Translations under genes and position numbers: made by a program | DNA from: Lachnospiraceae bacterium | GTDB lineage: Bacteria; Bacillota; Clostridia; Lachnospirales; Lachnospiraceae | Length of the DNA: 10,292 bases | Direction of reading: 5' to 3' | Assembly (NCBI GenBank): GCA_009787745.1 | Contig: WQST01000070.1 | Location: 1-10,292, forward strand | The notes under the pieces: model-generated | What the model saw: only the letters and a program-made list of their open reading frames with translations | What the model was told of the DNA's origin: nothing | Databases searched by the model: none | Part shown: in pieces, positions 1-5,868 of the stretch | Layout: the number at the start of each line of letters is the position of its first letter | Numbering within the stretch: position 1 is the stretch's first letter

Positions 1-819
1 GAGGGTCGGGATTAACTGCTGCGATACGACAGCTTCCAAAACATTGGCAAGCTGAACGCGGATTTGCTGTTGCTGATGCGGCGGAAAAACGTCAATAACC
101 CGGTCGACGGTACTGGCGGCGCCAATCGTATGCAATGTCGATAATACCAAGTGACCTGTTTCGGCGGCCGTTATCGCGACACTAATGGTTTCGAAATCAC
201 GCATCTCACCAACCAGAATTACATCGGGGTCTTCACGCAGGGAGGCTCTTAGCGCATTCGCATAACTCATCGAGTCAATCCCGATTTCCCGCTGATTGAC
301 CATCGCTTTCTTGTGCCTATGCAGATACTCAATCGGGTCTTCCAATGTAATAACATGGCAGTCCCGATTATTATTTACCTTATCGATAATCGCGGCTAAA
401 GTCGTCGATTTTCCGCTTCCCGTCGGACCTGTAACCAAGATTAAACCGCGTTTGCGGTTATATAAATCAATAACTGACGGCGGCACCCCCAAGACTTCAG
501 GGGAAGGTACCTGCGTTCCGACGACACGAAAAGCGGCGGCGGCGGTACCTCTCTGCCGATAAGCATTAACACGATAGCGCCCAAGCTCGGCGATGGAAAA
601 AGACATGTCCCATTCACCCAGTTCATCAAACTTTTTCCGCTGGAAATCATTCATGACCTCATCTACAAGCGCTTCCGTATCGTTGGGCATTAAACGTTCA
701 AAATCCATTGTGATAAGTTCACCGTTGACACGCATTTTCGGAGGTACACCAACAGTAATATGCAAGTCGGAGGCTCCTGCCCCATGCGCCACACGGAGCA
801 ATTCTTCTATTCTGGGCAA
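1..819 (-). CDS. pilT: Type IV pilus twitching motility ATPase PilT (C-terminus cut by window edge)
   Basis: Hexameric cytoplasmic ATPase that drives retraction of type IV pili. The reading frame is open from a TTG at 819 to the left edge, giving 273 residues of a family usually about 345-350 long, so the last 75 or so residues lie outside. Visible motifs, in order: the N-terminal PilT signature ASDLHITVG (residues 16-24), Walker A GPTGSGKST (131-139), Asp box ITLEDPIEY (157-165), Walker B LREDPDVILVGEMRD (194-208) and His box LSTLHT (226-231). VGEMRD instead of VGELRD is common in PilT and separates it from PilB-type assembly ATPases. The TTG start is chosen because AGAAAGGA (827-834) lies 7 nt upstream and no ATG is in a sensible place. 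It follows the HD-domain gene by 30 nt and is surely in the same transcript. Family assignment is very secure. Whether a full pilus system exists cannot be seen here. Confidence 0.94.
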   Translation of the reverse strand, partial: MPRIEELLRVAHGAGASDLHITVGVPPKMRVNGELITMDFERLMPNDTEALVDEVMNDFQRKKFDELGEWDMSFSIAELGRYRVNAYRQRGTAAAAFRVVGTQVPSPEVLGVPPSVIDLYNRKRGLILVTGPTGSGKSTTLAAIIDKVNNNRDCHVITLEDPIEYLHRHKKAMVNQREIGIDSMSYANALRASLREDPDVILVGEMRDFETISVAITAAETGHLVLSTLHTIGAASTVDRVIDVFPPHQQQQIRVQLANVLEAVVSQQLIPTL

Positions 820-849
820 AATAAAATCCTTTCTGAAAATAATCCCGTG

Positions 850-1980
850 TTAGCTCCGCGGTTCGACGAACTCAGGGGCTTCTACGGTAAAACCTTGGTT
901 CTTGAGTGTCGCAATATCCATAACATGACGATTATCCATCGTTTTCATGATATCTTTTATTTCGATATTGGCAGATGCTCTGTTGCTTAAATCAATTATA
1001 CTATTATCGCGGAAAGTAAGAACCATCGGGCGAAGAATATCCTGATGATTTTCCGCGATAACCAATGCTTTATCACCATTATTAAGCTCGACACTGACCC
1101 CCGCATTAAAGATATTGATTGATTCCGTCAAAGCGTTAATAACTGTTCGGTTATAAATATCTTCATTCTTAATAATATACTTGATTGCCGCCACTTCCGA
1201 GGCAGGAGGTTCGCCATACCTCATGGCGGTCATCGAATCAAATGTATCAGCCAGCAATAAAACCTGCGCACCGATCATAATTTTATCTTCCGCGCGGTAA
1301 ACATTGCCTTTGTCAGCCGCATCTTTTAACTTCATATATTGGATGCACATCCGCTTTACGGCGGGATTCGCAGGCATTACCTCGTCAATCAGGGAAAAAG
1401 CGACGACCATTGCATTCTTTATTGCTTGCTTATCGGCGGTATCAAGGCTTTCACGAAGAACCAAATCCATCGGAAGTGATAATTTCCCCAAATCATGAAT
1501 GAGGGCGGCGATTAATGTATCGTTGCGGTCGGAACGGGTAAGACGCAAGCGGTTGCCCAACATCGCCGTCAAAATAGCGACATTCATCGAATGCTTAAAA
1601 ATATAGTCTTCATTGCTTCTAAGGTTTTGAATGAAATTCACTTTACTGTTAAGATGTCCGTAATTTTTCTGGATATCCGCTACAATAATGTGCATACGCT
1701 CCTGTTTCTTCATCGTCTGGATACGTTGCATTTCATCCGCAATGGCGAAAACGCACATTGACTGGAAACGTTCAAACTCAAGATCTGCTTGCGTCATCGG
1801 CGGCACAGGCTCCGCTGGCTCTAAAATATATATTCCAATCAAACCGAATTTCTTAATACTTTCAATACCCTGAGGCGACAGCAAGGAATTGCGTTCATAT
1901 AGCAATACACCCGATTTATTATAAATCGGTCTGGCTAAACGCATTCCAACTTTTAAATCATCTGATTTCTTAAAAAGCAT
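850..1980 (-). CDS. HD-domain protein, degenerate HD-GYP type (putative cyclic-di-GMP related signalling protein)
   Basis: Predicted 376-residue soluble protein. Residues 1-55 (DLKVGMRLARPIYNKSG) resemble the short N-terminal domain found before many clostridial HD-GYP phosphodiesterases. The catalytic-like HD core follows: H130 in HSMNVA, H162-D163 in LIHDLGK with K166, and D245 in LLLADTFDSMTA. The C-terminal part (about 295-375) matches the tail that often follows HD-GYP domains. The defining HHExxDGxGYP segment is not recognisable: the corresponding stretch (about 209-230) reads CIQYMKLKDAADKGNVYR, without the paired histidines or GYP. Cyclic-di-GMP hydrolysis is therefore doubtful, and a binding or regulatory role is possible. 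ATG at 1980 is preceded by a G-run (1985-1990) only 4 nt away. A GTG at 1992, with AAGG 5 nt upstream, would add four residues and is a real alternative. The gene lies between sigK and pilT, 30 nt before pilT. Confidence 0.82.
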   Translation of the reverse strand: MLFKKSDDLKVGMRLARPIYNKSGVLLYERNSLLSPQGIESIKKFGLIGIYILEPAEPVPPMTQADLEFERFQSMCVFAIADEMQRIQTMKKQERMHIIVADIQKNYGHLNSKVNFIQNLRSNEDYIFKHSMNVAILTAMLGNRLRLTRSDRNDTLIAALIHDLGKLSLPMDLVLRESLDTADKQAIKNAMVVAFSLIDEVMPANPAVKRMCIQYMKLKDAADKGNVYRAEDKIMIGAQVLLLADTFDSMTAMRYGEPPASEVAAIKYIIKNEDIYNRTVINALTESINIFNAGVSVELNNGDKALVIAENHQDILRPMVLTFRDNSIIDLSNRASANIEIKDIMKTMDNRHVMDIATLKNQGFTVEAPEFVEPRS

Positions 1981-2009
1981 CGTTCCCCCCACTTGTACCT
2001 TGTCCTACC

Positions 2010-2029
2010 GTTTACGGCAAGCCGTAAAC
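2010..2029. promoter_or_regulatory. Perfect 9-bp inverted repeat between sigK and the HD-domain gene
   Basis: GTTTACGGC (2010-2018), two bases, then GCCGTAAAC (2021-2029). It sits in the 99-nt gap between the sigK stop and the start of the HD-domain gene, about 30 nt before that start. On the minus strand no run of T follows the second arm, so it is a poor intrinsic terminator for sigK. With a 2-nt loop it is more like a dyad operator, or an RNA hairpin in the leader of the HD-pilT transcript. The symmetry is directly visible; the function is inferred. Confidence 0.5.
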
Positions 2030-2079
2030 AGTTTCGCTTTTACCTACTTTTTAATAATAACATACAGTTAAGATATTTT

Positions 2080-2727
2080 CTATATTTCTTTTTCAAAACC
2101 TTCACGTAATTTGCGCAAAGCCTTTTTTTCGATACGCGAAACATAGCTGCGCGATATTGACAGCAATTCACCTATTTCGCGCTGCGTTACTTCATTCCCT
2201 GAAACCAAGCCGTAGCGCAGGAAAATAATCTCCCTTTCCCTGTCAGACAGAACTTTCATAAAAAGGCCTGATAATTTTTGGGTTTTGTCATACAATTCCA
2301 TGCGGTCTAAAATATCGGTTTGTTCATGCTCGATAATATCAAGCAAGTTAATTTCATTACCCTCTCTGTCAATTCCGATGGGTTCATATAAAGATACTTC
2401 TTTGGCTGTTTTTTTCTTGGTGCGAAGCAGCATCAGAAGTTCATTGTCAATGCAACGGGAAGCATATGTACTTAATTTCCCTTTATCGGCATCAAAAGAA
2501 GAGACGGCTTTAATCAAACCAATTGTCCCGATTGAAATTAAATCTTCTAAATCTTCATCCGCATTACAATATTTCTTGGCAATATGGGCAACTAGGCGGA
2601 GGTTTCGTTCGATAAGCACTTCCTTTGCTTCGGCGGCGACTTCTTTATTGCCTTTTTGCATGGCACTTATATAATCGGCTTCTTCGGCGGCAGAGAGAGG
2701 TTTTTTAAATGTTTTCAAGAATCGCAC
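2080..2727 (-). CDS. sigK: RNA polymerase sporulation sigma factor SigK-like, no classical pro-sequence
   Basis: Sigma-70 family factor of 215 residues. In spore formers sigma-K directs late mother-cell transcription (coat, cortex maturation, mother-cell lysis). Region 2 runs from about 40 to 105, with ERNLRLVAHIAKKY, LEDLISIGTIGLIKAV and YASRCIDNELLMLLR. The block VSLYEPIGIDREGNEINLLD (111-130) is characteristic of sigma-K/sigma-E relatives. Region 4 has the helix-turn-helix TQREIGELLSISRSYVSRIE (181-200). The protein starts only about nine residues before the PLSAAEE motif, whereas B. subtilis pro-sigma-K has about 20 extra hydrophobic residues; an in-frame TGA just upstream rules out a longer form in this frame. 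The start is uncertain: GTG at 2727 has no clear Shine-Dalgarno sequence, and a TTG at 2718 preceded by GGGTG 6 nt away is an alternative. The gene is continuous, with no skin-type interruption. Sigma-E or a sigma-K-like paralogue with another role is the main alternative. Confidence 0.88.
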   Translation of the reverse strand: MRFLKTFKKPLSAAEEADYISAMQKGNKEVAAEAKEVLIERNLRLVAHIAKKYCNADEDLEDLISIGTIGLIKAVSSFDADKGKLSTYASRCIDNELLMLLRTKKKTAKEVSLYEPIGIDREGNEINLLDIIEHEQTDILDRMELYDKTQKLSGLFMKVLSDREREIIFLRYGLVSGNEVTQREIGELLSISRSYVSRIEKKALRKLREGFEKEI

Positions 2728-2784
2728 CCAAAGTCAGTTTCTATTATTCTATGTAGAAGTTTTGATTCAAGTGCCTATCCATAA

Positions 2785-3015
2785 AAAAAATGCTCGATAC
2801 CACTATCGGAATTTAAAGAGCGGTTTGCGCTGATGGAAATAATGAGTTCCAATGCCGTCGTAAATGACGAGATGGATATTGGGGTTTACATGTTTCACGT
2901 CAAGAACAACTCTACATCATTTTACAGGCGGCAGTTAGTAATTCCATTTGATAAAAACACTTATCTTAAAGTGAATATTCACTTTATCCACCGAATATTC
3001 ACTTTATCCACTTGA
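2785..3015 (+). pseudogene. Unrecognised open frame, probable gene fragment
   Basis: An open frame of 76 codons bounded by TAA at 2782-2784 and a stop at 3013-3015. The first ATG is at 2833 (60 residues), but plausible coding character extends upstream of it (PLSEFKERFALMEIM), with no start codon there and no clear Shine-Dalgarno sequence. That suggests the middle of a once longer gene. The body (NDEMDIGVYMFHVKNNSTSF, then YRRQLVIPFDK) matches no family I recognise. The last 16 or so codons are simply the 13-bp/20-bp repeat cluster translated, which means the original gene was interrupted there. Shown: open frame, no upstream start, repeat-derived tail. Inferred: a decayed fragment rather than a working small protein. 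Confidence 0.35.
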
Positions 3016-3029
3016 CTAAAGTGAATATT
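2967..3029. repeat. Four copies of a 13-bp motif in both orientations, including an 18-bp perfect palindrome
   Basis: The motif TAAAGTGAATATT occurs forward at 2967-2979 and 3017-3029, and inverted (AATATTCACTTTA) at 2974-2986 and 2994-3006. Copies one and two overlap and create the perfect palindrome AAAGTGAATATTCACTTT (2968-2985). The two inverted copies lie in a 19-bp direct repeat, GAATATTCACTTTATCCAC, at 2973-2991 and 2993-3011. The last forward copy lies inside the reading frame of the following AlbA_2-type remnant. The arrangement may be a duplicated operator, or the scar of a small insertion, or the recombination that removed the 5' part of that gene. Confidence 0.7.
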
Positions 3030-3596
3030 TTAGATGCTGTGAGAGAAGCACTCTTAAATTCACTGATTCATCGGGATTATGGGTTTTCCGGTAGTATCAT
3101 TATCAATGTAAATGACAAGAGTATGGAGTTCATTTCTATAGGCGGATTACTTCCCGGGATTTCTACCGAGGATATCCGTAACGGCATTTCGCAGCTACGC
3201 AACAAAAGTCTTGCGAAAGTTTTTCAACGGTTAAACTTCATTGAAACATATGGAACGGGTATAAGGCGCATTTACAGACTTTACGAAAATTGCCCTGTTC
3301 CTGTGACAATTGATGTAACGCCAAACTCCTTCAAGATAACATTACCAAACATGAATACCGCAAAAGAAAATCATTTATCTGCAAACGAGAATTTCATCTC
3401 ACAGCAAATGCAATTGATACTGGATTATCTTGCAAAAAATAATGATATTTCTGATGAAGAAGTACAAACACTGTTGAATATAAAGCGAACACGAGCGTTC
3501 AATCTGATAAAGCAAATGTCCGATTTGGGATTAATAAAAATTATCGGACGCGGAAAAAATAAAAGAATCTCTTTAATTGAAACCGAGCGATGCTAG
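3012..3596 (+). pseudogene. N-terminally truncated AlbA_2 / HATPase_c_4 / winged-helix regulator (RecG-like ATP-binding family, COG2865)
   Basis: A 194-residue frame matching the C-terminal half of the ATP-binding family often named RecG-related or putative transcriptional regulator. The GHKL-type ATPase part shows the N box in REALLNSLIHRDY (11-23), IGGLLPGIS (43-51), RNKSLAKVF (63-71) and the G box YGTGI (80-84). The C-terminal winged helix runs from about 130 to 188 (ISDEEVQTLLNIKRTRAFNL). Complete members are about 400-480 residues and begin with an AlbA_2 (Schlafen-type) domain, which is absent; no trace of it is recognisable upstream. The TTG start at 3012 and the GTG at 3021 both lack a Shine-Dalgarno sequence and lie in the repeat cluster. 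Most likely a decapitated remnant, though a shortened, still expressed protein is not excluded. Its stop ends 1 nt before the stop of the convergent AAA_14 gene. Confidence 0.72.
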
Positions 3597-3597
3597 T

Positions 3598-4851
3598 CTA
3601 TTGCCAAATAGTACTAATCGGAACAGCATATAATCGTTCCCCCAATGGGGTAACATCTTTTCCTGTATATAAAAGCAGTCCGCACAAGAATCGATTTCCC
3701 AATAACTCTTTTAGCAACTTAAGTCCGCTTAAATCTTTTTGCGAAAAGGAACTGGCGGCTTTTATTTCAAGAGCAACGAGCTTTCCATTATCAAGCTCAA
3801 TAATGAGATCGACTTCCTTATTATCAGAATCTCTGTAATGATATAATGTATAATCTGTTTCTGACCATGAACGCTGTTTGATTATCTCAGAAATTACTAA
3901 AGTTTCAAGAAGTGAACCAAGTTGATTTCCGTTTTCAATTTTTGCCAGGAAAGAACCCGTTATATTGTGGAGCGAACATACTAATCCGGTATCAGATAAG
4001 ACGATTTTGGGACGACTGAGAGCCCTTTTTGAGTAATTTTTCCCCCAAGCAGGCAAGAAATGGAGCAAGCACAGGTCTTCGAGTAAACGCATATATCCAT
4101 TCATACTGCTTTCGGGTATCGCCATTATACGGGAAACATTTGCCCGCACATATATTTGTGAAGGATTTCCGGCAAGCATTATATATAGTTTCTTTAGTAA
4201 TTCAAGATGTGCAAGCCCGGATAGTTCATTCGCATCATGATCAAGAACTCGTGTGATATAGTTTTTGAAATAAGCTTTCCGTCGTTTATCGGTTCGGTTT
4301 TGTGCTTCCGGATAACCGCCGCTTTCAATTAGTTCAGAATATTGCATTCGGGAATAAGCCGCCATATCTCTGAAAGAAGAAAGCATGTTTTCTTGCATTA
4401 GCGTTGTAATAAAACTTTCTTTTATACCATTTTTTTCACCAACACTAAAAGGTTGCAAAATAATTGATTCTGCTCTCCCTGCCAGAGATTCATTTGACTT
4501 CCTTAAATTTAGAATATTCGCCGAGCCGGTTATTAGGAAACGTCCCGGTTTTCTGTTTTCATCAACAGATAATTTAATGGCTTTTAATAAATCAGGACAT
4601 CTTTGAATTTCATCAATAATCAAAAGCCCTTCAGGAAATTGTGAAACAAATTCATACGGATTTTCCTTTGCTGCTGTAAGTGCTATATCTGAATCAAGCG
4701 TAACATGCATACATTTTCTATGCTTTGATACCATCAACGCAAGTGTCGATTTTCCCACTTGCCTAGCGCCTTGTATTACAGTAACAGGTGTATCATTTAA
4801 GGTATCATTTACTAAAGTTTCAATATTTCTGTTTATCATTTTAGCATCCAT
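3598..4851 (-). CDS. AAA_14-DUF4143 family ATPase
   Basis: A complete 417-residue member of the widespread archaeal/bacterial ATPase family with an AAA_14 domain and a C-terminal DUF4143 domain. Walker A is GARQVGKST (28-36), Walker B LLIIDE (76-81), sensor-1 type strand FLITGSAN (105-112), then the family signature SLAGRAESIILQPFS (122-136). DUF4143 is PD-(D/E)XK nuclease-like, and its core is visible here as E317 (LGSLLETLV), E346-V-D348 and E362-I-K364, so the nuclease-type residues are retained. No target or cellular role is established for the family; members are patchily distributed and often found on accessory islands. The ATG at 4851 is well supported by AGGAG (4859-4863) with 7-nt spacing. 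The upstream region carries four tandem 22-bp repeats, and the gene converges tail-to-tail with the truncated AlbA_2-type remnant. It looks AT-richer than pilT and the HD gene, which fits acquisition by transfer. Confidence 0.9.
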   Translation of the reverse strand: MDAKMINRNIETLVNDTLNDTPVTVIQGARQVGKSTLALMVSKHRKCMHVTLDSDIALTAAKENPYEFVSQFPEGLLIIDEIQRCPDLLKAIKLSVDENRKPGRFLITGSANILNLRKSNESLAGRAESIILQPFSVGEKNGIKESFITTLMQENMLSSFRDMAAYSRMQYSELIESGGYPEAQNRTDKRRKAYFKNYITRVLDHDANELSGLAHLELLKKLYIMLAGNPSQIYVRANVSRIMAIPESSMNGYMRLLEDLCLLHFLPAWGKNYSKRALSRPKIVLSDTGLVCSLHNITGSFLAKIENGNQLGSLLETLVISEIIKQRSWSETDYTLYHYRDSDNKEVDLIIELDNGKLVALEIKAASSFSQKDLSGLKLLKELLGNRFLCGLLLYTGKDVTPLGERLYAVPISTIWQ

Positions 4852-4877
4852 ATATTAACTCCTCACTTCAATCACTA

Positions 4878-4965
4878 GGACTAATGTCGCTGTTTCCACG
4901 GACTGATGTCGCTGATTTCACGGACTGATGTCGCTGATTTCACGGACTGATGTCGCTGATTTCAC
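4878..4965. repeat. Four tandem 22-bp repeats upstream of the AAA_14-DUF4143 gene
   Basis: Units at 4878-4899, 4900-4921, 4922-4943 and 4944-4965, plus a trailing GGA. The core is GATGTCGCTGATTTCAC preceded by GGACT. The last three units are identical; the first differs at three positions (A for G in GGACTGA, and TTTCC for ATTTC). The array ends in GGATTAAAAAAAG. Multiple short direct repeats containing a TGTCGCT-like core are reminiscent of the ends of IS21-family elements, where the transposase IstA binds, but no istA/istB frame is in the window. It could therefore be a residual IS end, a non-autonomous element, or a local slippage array in a promoter region. Confidence 0.85.
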
Positions 4966-5064
4966 GGATTAAAAAAAGTATACATGAATATAATATCAAA
5001 ATCAAGTATTACAAAAGGGAATTCATCAATAATACTGTAAAACGGTCAATTTTAAGATAATATA

Positions 5065-5099
5065 AAAGCGACGAACAGTTTAGATCGTTTCATCGCTTT
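5065..5099 (-). terminator. Possible intrinsic terminator of the SNF2-SWIM operon
   Basis: Inverted repeat AAAGCGA (5065-5071) and TCGCTTT (5093-5099), with an inner partial pairing GAAC/GTTT. On the minus strand it lies about 30 nt past the stop of the SWIM gene and is followed by a T-rich stretch (TCGCTTTTATATTAT). The stem is only 7 bp and the T-run is interrupted, so it is a moderate candidate. The remaining sequence between the tandem repeats and this hairpin (about 4966-5064) is AT-rich and shows nothing else that I can identify. Confidence 0.45.
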
Positions 5100-5129
5100 A
5101 ACCAAAGTTTTCCTACGAAAAAGAACCCA

Positions 5130-5846
5130 CTATATCCCAAACAACTCCCCAATATCGGCATCCTCAAGCACACGTCCTATCTTACAATCGGAATTTTTCA
5201 GCATACTTTCCATCTTGTCATCTATGCTTCTTTTAATTAATGCTTCTATTTCAATATTCCTAAGCTTGAAAAACAAAGTCGGATCTTCATCGAAACGCGT
5301 TCCGATGCCATATAAAGCGGCGGCGACATGTTTACACATTCCTGCCCGGTCAGGGCAATCACAATCAAAATTGATTTCTTTGGGCGACGGAAACAGTCCC
5401 TTGCCTTTTTGCGTAAACAATGATTCAAGTTCTTTGGGAAATTTTCCATTTGTAAGCTGCTCAATCCCGCTGAAACTACGTCCGCATGTATCTGTAATCT
5501 TCTGCCATGTCTCAGGCGCGAGTGATTTTATTGTTATATCTACATTATACGGCTTGCGTCCGCTTCCGGCGACAATTGCGGTCACTTTCTCGGAGTCAAT
5601 CTGCAAGTCAAGCACCATACCGCTTTTCAGGTATGCCCGCCCACGCCCGATTCTGTTCGAATAATCGGCATAGGACTCCAAATTCTTATTCCATGCAATC
5701 CCCCACCATGTTTTGGCGACTTTCGTCCCCTCGATTACCACGGGGCGGATATTCTTATTCTTTTTTTTGAGTTTCGCCAGTGCTTTTTCTGCATCTGCTT
5801 TTTTTTGAGCGACCGATATATACGCCGGATAATATCCCCATCCCAT
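5130..5846 (-). CDS. SWIM zinc-finger protein, partner of the SNF2 helicase
   Basis: A 238-residue protein with a SWIM zinc finger of form CxC-x6-CxH: C162, C164, C171 and H173 in FDCDCPDRAGMCKHVAAALY. SWIM domains are predicted DNA- or protein-binding modules. The N-terminal part has the conserved block KTWWGIAWNKNLESYADY (45-62) and GRGRAYLKSGMV (67-78), typical of bacterial SWIM proteins encoded next to SNF2 helicases; B. subtilis ywqA-ywqB is, as I recall, such a pair. The ATG at 5846 is supported by GGAG (5853-5856) with 6-nt spacing. It lies 22 nt downstream of the SNF2 stop, so the two are co-transcribed and probably act together. No catalytic motif is visible; the likely role is an accessory or targeting subunit. 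Confidence 0.88.
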   Translation of the reverse strand: MGWGYYPAYISVAQKKADAEKALAKLKKKNKNIRPVVIEGTKVAKTWWGIAWNKNLESYADYSNRIGRGRAYLKSGMVLDLQIDSEKVTAIVAGSGRKPYNVDITIKSLAPETWQKITDTCGRSFSGIEQLTNGKFPKELESLFTQKGKGLFPSPKEINFDCDCPDRAGMCKHVAAALYGIGTRFDEDPTLFFKLRNIEIEALIKRSIDDKMESMLKNSDCKIGRVLEDADIGELFGI

Positions 5847-5868
5847 AATCTTCTCCGCAATTCATTGA

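Noticed and set aside
2010..2029. Intrinsic terminator of sigK.
   Set aside because: No T-run follows the second arm on the minus strand, so it was kept only as a regulatory dyad.
2746..2753. CATAGAAT on the minus strand, close to a sigma-E -10 element, upstream of sigK.
   Set aside because: No ATA-type -35 element at the right distance; the nearest one is about 21 nt away, and the leader to the start codon would be very short.
4029..4606. Plus-strand open frames inside the AAA_14-DUF4143 gene.
   Set aside because: They are antisense shadows of a well-supported gene and carry no recognisable domain.
4878..4965. A short CRISPR array.
   Set aside because: The 22-bp units are directly tandem with no spacers between them, and no cas gene is present.
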